Positions 26,391-35,507 of a stretch of DNA of 64,000 nucleotides are shown one piece after another. Source of the stretch: Kiritimatiellia bacterium. GTDB lineage: Bacteria; Verrucomicrobiota; Kiritimatiellia; PWTM01. Numbering within the stretch: the stretch's first letter is position 1; every line of letters begins with the position of its first letter. Below the pieces are notes generated by a model. The model saw nothing but the letters and a program-made list of their open reading frames with translations, was not told the origin of the DNA and did not search any database. Position numbers and translations under genes: made by a program. The stretch is taken from contig JAOACR010000011.1 of the NCBI GenBank assembly GCA_026417735.1, positions 1 to 64,000 of the forward strand, written 5' to 3'.

Positions 26391-29300
26391 TCAATAGAAG
26401 CCGTAGGTGCGAGTTTTCTGGTTGTTGCCCTCGCTCTTTTCGGCCACCGCGCCGTCCGCGTCAATAAACGCGCGGAAGGTATAGGTGCCTTTCGCGGTCG
26501 GCGCCACCAGGCCGGGGAACTCAATCGTGCGGCTCTCGCCCTTGGCCATCACGCCGACACTCACCGACGCGTCCGAGACTTCGCCCGGAACCGCGGCGGC
26601 AGGCTTGTGGATCCAGACCGCCAGCCGGCCGGGCGCGCCGGCGGCGCCCGCATTTTCAATCGTCACGCGCGCGGTGAACGTACCGCCGCGCGTCAGCGGG
26701 TCCGGCACGAAGGCGATGCTGTTGACCTTGAAGTCCGGCGGTTCGACGTACCCACCACCTCCCGACGGCGGCGGGCTTGATGTGCCCGGCACCGCGGCAG
26801 AGGCCTGATCGTCCTCACCCGGCAGGCCGTTGTTCGGCGTCGAATCCGGATCCGCAATGCCCGCCGATACAACCTCGGCGGTGTTCGTCACCGTCCCGCT
26901 CACCCGGCGGTCCACCTCGATGTGAAGCGTCGCAGAGCGGCCGGGTGGCAGGCTGCCGACAATCCACAGGCCGTTGGAGGGGTTGTACGCGCCGGCGCTC
27001 GCGGTCGAGCCCAGATACCGCAGCTCGGACGGCAGCAGGTCCGCAACCGCAACGAGCGGCGCGGTGGCGGGGCCGCCGTTCGCAACGGTCAATCGGAACG
27101 TGTGCTGCGCCTCGAGCGCCGAGCGGTTGAACCAGGCTTCGATCGTGAAGCTCGTCGTGTCCAAATGCAGGCTGGCGCTGTCTGGAATCACGATCTTGTC
27201 CGACGTGCCGTTGAACCGGTACGCGGGGCCCGCCAGCCCCAGCTCGGTGCGCGAGGCCCCGTACGCGGTGCCGTGGTTCGCGAACGCGGTGGAGTCCTGC
27301 ACCGGCCCGACGAGCTCGTCAAAGTGCTGGACCAACACGAAGTCGCCGTCCCAAACCGCGGAGGGGTTCGCGAGCGACAGGGCGCCGGGGTTGCCGTACT
27401 GCAGCAGGAACGGCATGTCCATACCCGCCTGCAACAGCGGCAGCGCGACCCACGCCGTCAGGCGGCCGGTCGTCGCGTCGAACAGCTCGATCTCAAACGG
27501 CAGCACCTCACCGCTCGGCAGCGTGAAGACCAGATCCGATCCATCCGCCTTCGCCACCTGCAGTGCCGCGTTCGTTAGCTGCACCAGCACCGGGAACTGC
27601 GCAAGGGTACCGGCCACCTGCGCGCCGCGCACGGTGATCGGCAGCTGCCGCGCATAGCCCGGCAGCGTACCCGGCTGCTCCGGCCCCACCTGGACGAACT
27701 CGCCCGCCCGTGCGATCGAACGCCAGGTCGTCAACAGCCACGCGGTCGACCGCGCCCGCTTCGAGATCCGAACTTCATCCATCCGCCCGCCGAACCAGTG
27801 GCTGTTGCCGAGATAGGCCCCGAGGATCAACGGCGCGGTAGAGTGGTCGATCGTTCCCGACGCGGTGCGCGTCGCGACGACCACGCCATCCACGAGGATT
27901 TCGAGTTTGTGCGGACCCCAGGCCGCCGGGCCACGGGTGAGCCGGCCGACCACATGGTGCCAGCCGCGGGTGATCTCTATGCCGCTCTTCAGGTTACCTG
28001 GCCCCCACACATCGAAGCTCGGCTCGTTGTGTTCGAGGCGCAGCCAGTAATCGCCGTCGACAAACTGCTCGCCCTTCGAAATCGGGATGCACCACTGCAC
28101 CGGCGGCACGAGGTTCGTCACGACCTCCTTCCGCAGCGAGAGGTCCGCGCCGCTCGGCGCAACGACGACCACCGCCGCATCGTCCTGCGCGCTGACGGTG
28201 GTCGGGCCGTACTGCCCGGTCGCCGTTGCGACGTTCACCACATCCGCCTGCACGTTCAGCGCGGTCTTCGTCAACACCGCCTGGCCACCGACCGGCAGCG
28301 ACGCCACCGTGCCCACCGTCCCGAGCTTGTCGTCGGTGACGGTCACGTTGCTCAGCGGCACGTTGCCGATGTTGCGGACGGTGTACGAATAGGTCACGTT
28401 CGCGCCGGCCTCGACGCTCAGCACCGCCCCGTCCGCGGCCCCCAGCGCAATCTTCACCACCTGGATCGCGGGCGCCGGATCGGTAACGCGCACCACCGCA
28501 TCATCCCGCGCGGTGAGGGTCTGCGCTCCATACTGCGCGGTGACGGCGACGACGTTCGTCACGTCAGCCGTGGCGCTGTCCAGCCGCGCGGTCCAACTGA
28601 GGCTGCCGCCGGCCGGCAGCGAGGGCACGGAGCCGACCGCGCCAAGCTTGTCGTCGGTCGCAACGATGTTCGTCAGCGCCACGTTGCCGGTGTTACGCAC
28701 CGTGTAGATGTAGGTCACCGGCGATCCGTTCACCACCGTGAGCACCGCGCCGTCCGCCGCCCCCACCGCAATCTTCACGACCGACAGTCCCGGCGTCGGC
28801 GGTGGTGGCACCGCGATGTGCACGATCGCATCGTCTGTCGCGCTCACCGGCCCGGTGTCGCACGGCAGCTCGACACCTCCCGGCCCGACCGGTCGCGCAG
28901 TGACGCTGCCCACATTCGTGACCGCTTCCGAAACCGACGCGACCGTCGCGGTCAGCGTCACACTCGCGTTGGGCGCCAGCGGCCCCAGAATCGTGCCGAT
29001 CGAGCCCAGCCGGCTGTCAGTGACGGCGATGTCCGCCAGATGCGCCGAGCCGGTGTTGCGAACCTGATAGGTGTACACCACCGGATCGCCAGCCGGGATG
29101 GTCAGGATCTGCCCGTCTGCAGCCGCACCGGCGCGAACGATCAACTGCACCCGGGCCAGCGCTCCGGTCGGCCCCGGCACCACCACGGAGGCCAGATCGT
29201 CCTCACCCGGCGCGCGGTTGTTGGGCGTCGAGTCCGGGTCCGGTGTCTGCTGCGCCGCGACCTCGGCGAGATTCGTCAGCGGTCCGCAGCCGCGGGCGCT

Positions 29301-32300
29301 GGCCGCGATCCACAGCGTCGCAGTTTCGCCAACGCCGAGCGTGCCGATCGTCCAGAGCCCCGGCGGCTCCGCGTAAACGCCGCGCGTCGCCGTCGCGCTG
29401 ACGAGGCGGAACGCCGGCGCCAGCGGGTCGGCAATCACGACCCCATCGGCCGGATCAGGTCCGTCGTTGCGGACGGTGAGCTGGAACAAGTAGTCCGCCG
29501 CCACCGCGCGTCGGCTGACCCACAGCTCAATCGTGAAATCGGTGCTGTTCAACTGGAGCGTCGGGTGGTCCGGAATCGTGATCTTGTCGTCCAGGCCGTC
29601 GAACGCGAACGCGCCGTCCGTGATGCCCCACGGCGTCGGCGTGGCGCCGGAAACGACACCGTGGTTGCCGTTCGTGGTTGAGTCGCGGACCGGGCCGGAG
29701 GCCTCGTTCAGGTGTTGCACCATCATGAAGCCGTCGTCCCAGACCGCGCTGGGCGCGTACGCGGGCGGCGGCGGGCTCGAATGGCCGTAGTGGATCACGA
29801 AATCGGTCGGCGTGCCCGACGCGAGCAGCGGCAGGCGGACCCACGCGACGAGCCGGCCGCTGTCGCGCGAGAAGAGCTCGATCTCGTGTGCAAGCGGCGT
29901 GCCGTCCGGCAACGTGAAGGAGATGTCAGCACCGTCGGGCCGTTGCACCTTTGTCATCAGGAACGGATCGGTCAAGCTCACCAGCACCGGGAAGTTCGTC
30001 AGCGGCGAGCTAACGAGCGCACCGTTCACGGTCAACACCCGGCGGTGCGCATAGCCCGGCAGCGAGCCCGGCTGCTCGGCTCCGAGCGCGACGAACGCCG
30101 CCGGGTCGCGCTGCTGCGCCACCGTCGCGCGCAGCCATGCATCGCTGCGCGCGCCGCGCGATAGCCGCACCTCGTCCATCAGCCCTGCGAACCAGTAACT
30201 GTTGCCCAGGTACGCACCCAGCACCAGCGGTGCGGTGGAAGGATCCGTCGTACCGGTGGCAGTTCGTGTCGCGACGACGACCCCATCCACCAGAATCTCC
30301 ATCGTGTGCGGACCCCACGAATTGGGGCCTCGGCGGAACCGGCCGGCGAGGTGATGCCAGCCCTTCGAGATGTTCACACCGCTCTTCAGGTTGCCCGGTC
30401 CCCACACGTCGAAACTCGGCTGGTCATATTCGAGACGCAGCCAGTAGTCGCCGTCCACGAACTGCTGACCCTTGGAGAGCGGAATCGTCCACTTGTTCGG
30501 ATACTCGGCGATGGGCTGCCGCTGCTTCGTCAGCGACACGTCCGCGGAGCGCGGCACGATGCCGAGGTCCCAGCTGGGATCGTGCTGGCCCCAGCTCAGC
30601 GTGATCGGCCCGGTGCGGCCGGTGTTCACGTCCGCGTCGCTGTCCGTCGGATCGGGACCGCCGATCGGACCGCGGACGGTCGGCTTGTACTGCGCGGGCA
30701 ACGTCGAGAGGTCGAACTCGACCTCGTACGTTCCTGCCTGCAGCAGATCGAAGCGGTACAGACCGTTCACGTCGGTCACCGTCGAGGCGATCGGCACACC
30801 GCCCTGCAGCAGCACCACGCGCACCCCCGGCACGCCGGGCTCGCCCGCGTCCTGCACACCGTTCTGGTTCACGTCGAACCACACGAAGTCGCCCAGCGAG
30901 GCCGGCTGCCAGATGCCGGCGTCCCAGGTCAGATCGTTTTCACCCGGCTCCAGCGTCGTCACGATCGTGCGACCGGTAGAGGGGTCGGCGTCGCTGTCCT
31001 GCGCGTCATTGCCGCCCTGGTCGCGCGCGCTGAACGCGTAGCCCGGCGGCAGCGTGAAGCCCACCGAGTAGTCACCCGGCGTCAACTCGCTGAAGAGGTA
31101 GTTCCCGTTCGCATCGGTGGTGGTGGTGGCCACCACGTTGCTGTTCGCGTCGTACAACCGCACCGTGACGCCGGGCACGCCGGGCTCACCTGCGTCCTGC
31201 ACACCGTTCGCATTGAGATCGTGCCACACCCGGTCGCCGAGCGAGGCCGGCCGCAGATAGAGACCCGCATCCCACGTGCGGTCCGTCTCGCCCGGGTCCA
31301 GCCGTGTCAGAATGGTCCGGCCGGTGGTCACGTCGGCATCGCTGTCCTTCGCATCGTCGCCACCCTGGTCGCGCGGGCTGAACGCATAGCCCGGCGGCGG
31401 CGTGAAGCCGAGGGAGTAGTCGCCCGGCACGAGCTGATCGAAGAGATAGTTCCCGCTCCCATCGGTGGTGGTGGTGGCCACCACGTTGCCGCTGCCGTCA
31501 TACAGCGTCACCGTCACGCCCGGGATCCCAGGCTCGCCCGGATCCTGCACGCCGTCGCGGTCCGTATCGAGCCACACCCGGTCCCCGATCGCCGCCGGCC
31601 GCCAGAGGCCCGCGTCCCAGCTGCGGTCGTACTCTCCGGCCTCCAGGTTCGTCAGAACCGTCCGGCCGGTGGAGGTGTCCGCGTCGCTATCGCGCGCGTC
31701 ATCGCCGCCCTGATCGCGCAGCGTAAACGCGTAACCGGCCGGCAGCACAAATCCCACCGAGTAGTCGCCCGGCATCAGGCCTTCGAAGAGGTAGAGGCCG
31801 CTCGCGTCGGTGGTGTTGGTGGCGACGGGCGCGCCGAGCGCGTTGTAGAGCACCACCGTAACGCCCGGCACCCCGGACTCGCCCGCGTCCTGCACGCCAT
31901 TGCGGTTCACGTCATACCACACCCGGTCGCCGATCGCGGCCAGCGGCATCACCACCGCCGGGTCATTCGAGCGGACCGGCGGCGCGCCGGGAATTTCGCG
32001 CCCCTGCGGATCCGCCGGGTGGCCCACCACCGAGCCGATGTTCGTGACCCCCGCCGAGAGCGGGCCGGACACCTTGGTCAACACCGAGGTGGCCCCCGGC
32101 ATGAGCGGGCCGGCAATCGTCCCCACCACGCCAAGCCGGTCATCTGTCACCGTCAGCCGCACCAGCGGAAGTTCGCCGGTGTTGATCACCACGTACCGGT
32201 ACGTCACCGCCGTTCCGGGCACGAACCAGTGCACCCCGCCGTCCGGCGCGGTGCCCGCAGTCTTCATAATCTTCACCGCCGTCGGCGGCAGCCAGAGACC

Positions 32301-35243
32301 AAGGTCCCAGCTCAGGTCGGTCTCCTCCTGCGCCAGCCAGGTGATCGGCGTGAAGCCGGTCGCCGCATCCACATCCGAGTCCACCTCATCATCGCCGCCC
32401 TGGTCACGCGGGCTGACCGTGTAGGCGGACGGAATCTCAAACACGGCGTAGTAGTTGCCGCGGTCCAGGTTCGGGAACACGTAGTAGCCGGGCTGGCCGT
32501 AGAAATCGTCCGCGGTGACAGTGAACCCAACGTAGCGGTCCTCGTTCGTGTTGATGATGCCGTCCGGGAAACCGCCCGGTCCGCTGTCCTCGTAGAACCG
32601 CACGCGGATGCCATTCACGCCGACCTCGCCGGGGTCCTGGATGCCGTTCTTGTTCAGATCAAACCAGACGCGGTTCCCATAGACCGCGTTCGTATCCGGC
32701 CGCACCCAGATGCCGACTTTGATCGGTTCCGACGGCAGCAGCTTCGATCCGGTGTCCACTCGCGTGCCGGAATACCCGAACGAGTTCCACGCCACGCGGC
32801 CGTCGGTCGGCGTTCCCACCGGCGAGCGCATTGGCCAGGAGAGCTCAAACTCCTGCCCCGGCTGAATCACGATGTTAGTGAACACGAACAGCAGCGAGCG
32901 GGCGTCGGTGATCGTCGCCGGCGGATTTGTGCTCCAGCCGGGGGGCATCGAGCCCGGCGGGCCAGACGGCACAAAGTCGGGCCGCGCCGGATTCATCTCG
33001 CGGCTGTAATAGACGACGACACCCGTCGGCGCCACCACCGGGCCTGCCAGCGCGGCTTTCCACTGCGTGTCGCGAGCGGAGAGGTCAATCACGCCGGTGT
33101 CGCCAATCGCCGGCAGGATATCGAGCACCTGCACGTCTCGAATCGGCACGTTGCCGGTGTTCTTCACAATCAGCCGGTAGTCGGCCCGCCCTCCCGGCAC
33201 CGTCATGCCGGCGTCCGGATATCTGGACCAGTCGCTGTCGAGCTCGCCGCGGACCCATTTCACCGAATCCATCGAGGCCCGCGCGCGGATGGTGACGGTC
33301 GCCCGCCGATAGTACACGGTCTCGGTTTTGTTGCCGTCACTGTCGAGGTCAAAGGTGTCCGGCGTGCCGGTCAGGTTGGCGTTGTCCAGCGCGCTGTTCG
33401 CCCATTGCGCGAGCGTCGCATCGTTGGTGACGGTGCCATAGAGTGCGCCGGAGGGAATCCGCGCCCGGAACCGCAACTCGATGAAGCTGTTGATCGGCAG
33501 CGAATACGCGGAAGCGCCCGTCCACTTCCACCGCAAAAGCATTCGACCGCTCCCCCCGTGGTTCGGGACCGTTTCGAACACCGGATCCGGTGCGCCCGCC
33601 GGCTTGCTGACAATCGTATAGCTGCCGACCTCGTACACGAGACGCGGATCCAGTAGATCGGCGAGCACCGGATTGACCAGCGGCTCTGCGGCCTCCGATC
33701 GGTTGGTCAACCGAATCGTGAAGGTCGCGGTGTCGCCATCGTTGTACGTCGAGTTGTCCGCGCTTTTCGTTATCTCTGCCACAGGCCGCTGCGTCAGCAC
33801 CGGCAGCGTCGCCACCGCGACACGGCTGGTCGCAGTACCCAACGGCGCCTCGTATGAGAGCCGCGCGGTGTTCGTGATCACCGTGCCGGCAGTAACGGGT
33901 TGCCCATCCCGATTCGTCGCGAGAATCGTCGAAGCAAACTGCAGACTTCCAATCGAATATCCAGGCGGCAGAGTGCCGAAGTTCCACATGATCGCCGTCA
34001 CATCCTCGCCCGGCCCCAGTCCAAGGCTCGATACCGCAATCGTCACCGAGGAGGTGCCCGGATAAGGATTGCCCGGCGCCGGCAGCCAGGTGCTGCCACC
34101 AGTTTTCATGTAGAACACGCTGATCGGACTGTGCAATCCGGGCGGCGTACCGCTCGGCTGACCCACATTGATCGAGGTCACTCGAACTTCCCGCGGAATC
34201 GCATCCGTCACGACCACATTGTGTATCGGCATGGTGCCGGTGTTCTGCAGCGTGAAGGTCCAGTTCTTTGCAACCGGCTTACCTTCATACACGTAGCTCT
34301 GATTGACACCTTTCGAGAACGACGAGGACGCCTGAGCCAGCGCGGCCGTATGAACCGCGATCGCCGTCAGATTGGTCGGCGGCCGGCCCAACGGCGTCAC
34401 TGTGGCGGAGACCTGGTTGGTGATCCGCGCACCCAGCGGAAACGCTCCGGATGGATACCGCACTGTCAGTGTTCGCGAAAGCGAAGATCCCGCGCTGAGA
34501 GTTGCAGCCGTCCACGTGACCATCTGGGGGGGGCCGGCGCTGTACATGCCTCCACCGCTCGCCGCCACAAACACGGCGCCGGAAGGCAGCGCATCCACTA
34601 GTGTCACGTTGGTGAGATTGAGCGATCCCACTGTCTGATTGTTGTTCAGCGTGATCGTGTAGGTCACGTTCTCGTCCAGCGGCACTGTCCCCCCCGCCAG
34701 AGTTTTCGACAACGTCGCCCGGTTGGTCGCCAGCGCGGTAATCGTCACCGGTGGAGCGGTCGCGGGCGGCGCATTACTGGAACTCATTGTCGCTGTGTTG
34801 GTGGCAATCGTACCGGATAGGGTGGAACCGGGTGTGAAACGCACCTGCACCTCAATCTCGCCCGTGCTTCCTGCCGGCAGCGGGTTGATGAAGCGAATGC
34901 GCAGCAGCCGGTTGGATGCGGTGTACGTATAGGAGTCCACATGGACGGTACCGGTCAATCCTTGAAACTCAAGGCCCGGAGGCAACACATCGTCGAGGAT
35001 CACACCGTGAAAGTTGGTCACAGTGCTCGCAGCCCGGTATCGCAGGATGTAGGCAAACGATTGACCCGTGGGAACCGTCGTCAGCCCATCCTTTACCAGC
35101 TTGGTGATCTCGAGGCCCGTTTGTGCGCTGCTGGTTAGCGCCAACGCTCCAATCGCCGCCGTAACGCGGATACGCCACCCCACCGCGGCGCCGCAGCCCA
35201 CTCCCCGCGCCGTCCCCTCGTTCTTCAGCTCCAGTGTTTGCAT
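26391..35243 (-). CDS. giant secreted surface protein: DUF11, SdrD_B, DUF2341/LamG, CARDB
   Basis: 2950 residues. A leader (VTAAIGALALTSSAQ, residues 28-42) is followed by several DUF11-type Ig-like domains with ITK/LSK starts and LPPGLEF or LPSGAVF cores up to about 840. Next come an SdrD_B (Cna-B-like) domain near 850 and four more at about 1100-1560 (GDRVWxDxNxNGVQDxGExGVPGV). Two DUF11 domains are interrupted by a DUF2341 plus split-LamG module (about 1584-1915 and 2383-2713), with three DUF11-like repeats between them. The C-terminus is a CARDB domain (about 2832-2950). There is no sortase, PEP-CTERM or T9SS tail. It is probably an adhesin or S-layer-like protein. GGAGAGG lies upstream of the ATG. 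Confidence 0.88.
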   Translation of the reverse strand: MQTLELKNEGTARGVGCGAAVGWRIRVTAAIGALALTSSAQTGLEITKLVKDGLTTVPTGQSFAYILRYRAASTVTNFHGVILDDVLPPGLEFQGLTGTVHVDSYTYTASNRLLRIRFINPLPAGSTGEIEVQVRFTPGSTLSGTIATNTATMSSSNAPPATAPPVTITALATNRATLSKTLAGGTVPLDENVTYTITLNNNQTVGSLNLTNVTLVDALPSGAVFVAASGGGMYSAGPPQMVTWTAATLSAGSSLSRTLTVRYPSGAFPLGARITNQVSATVTPLGRPPTNLTAIAVHTAALAQASSSFSKGVNQSYVYEGKPVAKNWTFTLQNTGTMPIHNVVVTDAIPREVRVTSINVGQPSGTPPGLHSPISVFYMKTGGSTWLPAPGNPYPGTSSVTIAVSSLGLGPGEDVTAIMWNFGTLPPGYSIGSLQFASTILATNRDGQPVTAGTVITNTARLSYEAPLGTATSRVAVATLPVLTQRPVAEITKSADNSTYNDGDTATFTIRLTNRSEAAEPLVNPVLADLLDPRLVYEVGSYTIVSKPAGAPDPVFETVPNHGGSGRMLLRWKWTGASAYSLPINSFIELRFRARIPSGALYGTVTNDATLAQWANSALDNANLTGTPDTFDLDSDGNKTETVYYRRATVTIRARASMDSVKWVRGELDSDWSRYPDAGMTVPGGRADYRLIVKNTGNVPIRDVQVLDILPAIGDTGVIDLSARDTQWKAALAGPVVAPTGVVVYYSREMNPARPDFVPSGPPGSMPPGWSTNPPATITDARSLLFVFTNIVIQPGQEFELSWPMRSPVGTPTDGRVAWNSFGYSGTRVDTGSKLLPSEPIKVGIWVRPDTNAVYGNRVWFDLNKNGIQDPGEVGVNGIRVRFYEDSGPGGFPDGIINTNEDRYVGFTVTADDFYGQPGYYVFPNLDRGNYYAVFEIPSAYTVSPRDQGGDDEVDSDVDAATGFTPITWLAQEETDLSWDLGLWLPPTAVKIMKTAGTAPDGGVHWFVPGTAVTYRYVVINTGELPLVRLTVTDDRLGVVGTIAGPLMPGATSVLTKVSGPLSAGVTNIGSVVGHPADPQGREIPGAPPVRSNDPAVVMPLAAIGDRVWYDVNRNGVQDAGESGVPGVTVVLYNALGAPVATNTTDASGLYLFEGLMPGDYSVGFVLPAGYAFTLRDQGGDDARDSDADTSTGRTVLTNLEAGEYDRSWDAGLWRPAAIGDRVWLDTDRDGVQDPGEPGIPGVTVTLYDGSGNVVATTTTDGSGNYLFDQLVPGDYSLGFTPPPGYAFSPRDQGGDDAKDSDADVTTGRTILTRLDPGETDRTWDAGLYLRPASLGDRVWHDLNANGVQDAGEPGVPGVTVRLYDANSNVVATTTTDANGNYLFSELTPGDYSVGFTLPPGYAFSARDQGGNDAQDSDADPSTGRTIVTTLEPGENDLTWDAGIWQPASLGDFVWFDVNQNGVQDAGEPGVPGVRVVLLQGGVPIASTVTDVNGLYRFDLLQAGTYEVEFDLSTLPAQYKPTVRGPIGGPDPTDSDADVNTGRTGPITLSWGQHDPSWDLGIVPRSADVSLTKQRQPIAEYPNKWTIPLSKGQQFVDGDYWLRLEYDQPSFDVWGPGNLKSGVNISKGWHHLAGRFRRGPNSWGPHTMEILVDGVVVATRTATGTTDPSTAPLVLGAYLGNSYWFAGLMDEVRLSRGARSDAWLRATVAQQRDPAAFVALGAEQPGSLPGYAHRRVLTVNGALVSSPLTNFPVLVSLTDPFLMTKVQRPDGADISFTLPDGTPLAHEIELFSRDSGRLVAWVRLPLLASGTPTDFVIHYGHSSPPPPAYAPSAVWDDGFMMVQHLNEASGPVRDSTTNGNHGVVSGATPTPWGITDGAFAFDGLDDKITIPDHPTLQLNSTDFTIELWVSRRAVAADYLFQLTVRNDGPDPADGVVIADPLAPAFRLVSATATRGVYAEPPGLWTIGTLGVGETATLWIAASARGCGPLTNLAEVAAQQTPDPDSTPNNRAPGEDDLASVVVPGPTGALARVQLIVRAGAAADGQILTIPAGDPVVYTYQVRNTGSAHLADIAVTDSRLGSIGTILGPLAPNASVTLTATVASVSEAVTNVGSVTARPVGPGGVELPCDTGPVSATDDAIVHIAVPPPPTPGLSVVKIAVGAADGAVLTVVNGSPVTYIYTVRNTGNVALTNIVATDDKLGAVGSVPSLPAGGSLSWTARLDSATADVTNVVAVTAQYGAQTLTARDDAVVRVTDPAPAIQVVKIALGAADGAVLSVEAGANVTYSYTVRNIGNVPLSNVTVTDDKLGTVGTVASLPVGGQAVLTKTALNVQADVVNVATATGQYGPTTVSAQDDAAVVVVAPSGADLSLRKEVVTNLVPPVQWCIPISKGEQFVDGDYWLRLEHNEPSFDVWGPGNLKSGIEITRGWHHVVGRLTRGPAAWGPHKLEILVDGVVVATRTASGTIDHSTAPLILGAYLGNSHWFGGRMDEVRISKRARSTAWLLTTWRSIARAGEFVQVGPEQPGTLPGYARQLPITVRGAQVAGTLAQFPVLVQLTNAALQVAKADGSDLVFTLPSGEVLPFEIELFDATTGRLTAWVALPLLQAGMDMPFLLQYGNPGALSLANPSAVWDGDFVLVQHFDELVGPVQDSTAFANHGTAYGASRTELGLAGPAYRFNGTSDKIVIPDSASLHLDTTSFTIEAWFNRSALEAQHTFRLTVANGGPATAPLVAVADLLPSELRYLGSTASAGAYNPSNGLWIVGSLPPGRSATLHIEVDRRVSGTVTNTAEVVSAGIADPDSTPNNGLPGEDDQASAAVPGTSSPPPSGGGGYVEPPDFKVNSIAFVPDPLTRGGTFTARVTIENAGAAGAPGRLAVWIHKPAAAVPGEVSDASVSVGVMAKGESRTIEFPGLVAPTAKGTYTFRAFIDADGAVAEKSEGNNQKTRTYGFY
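30890..31960 (-). repeat. tandem SdrD_B-coding repeats, period about 345 bp
   Basis: Four consecutive domains within the giant gene begin near 31940, 31590, 31245 and 30905. Stretches such as the one coding DQGGDDAxDSDADxxTGRT are nearly identical in DNA between copies, including wobble positions, which indicates recent duplication or gene conversion. A fifth, more diverged copy lies near 32690. Confidence 0.8.
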
Positions 35244-35360
35244 GCTGTCCTCTCCTCGCGGCGGTCGCCCGCAGCGCGGCTCTTCAACGCCTCTGGCCCC
35301 TCTATGAAACAGTCGAAGCAGTTTCCGTGCCTCCGGACCAGGCTCGGGCTTGAGAGTTCA

Positions 35361-35389
35361 ATCTTCCCACTCCACAGATCACCTGTCAA
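35361..35389 (-). promoter_or_regulatory. possible sigma-70-like promoter of the giant gene
   Basis: On the minus strand a perfect TTGACA (35384-35389) is followed after 17 bases by GAAGAT (35361-35366). This hexamer is only a 3-of-6 match to TATAAT. The flanking DNA is the most AT-rich intergenic segment of the window, and the hexamers lie about 110 bases upstream of the start codon. Confidence 0.4.
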
Positions 35390-35507
35390 ATATTTCGGAG
35401 CAAAATTTTTCAACGAGAAGCTTCCCGCTCCGCAGCCATTGACCATTTCTGCAAAACTGGCAATCTAAAACGCCGTTCGCGATCCCAATCGATGGGCAGC
35501 CGCAACC

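Noticed and set aside
25430-26467. Open plus-strand frame of about 345 codons through the gene-free stretch
   Set aside because: It starts inside the nitrilase gene antisense and ends inside the giant gene antisense. Its residues are low-complexity Arg/Pro/Ala/Ser with no ribosome site, so I treat the middle as non-coding.
30306-33656. Long open plus-strand frame (over 1100 codons) opposite the giant surface gene
   Set aside because: Same cause. The product is rich in Arg/His/Val repeats that mirror the repeated domains of the sense gene.
26391-35243. Sortase, PEP-CTERM or type IX sorting signal at the end of the giant protein
   Set aside because: The C-terminus is a CARDB domain ending in TRTYGFY, with no LPxTG, PEP motif, membrane helix or Por-type tail.
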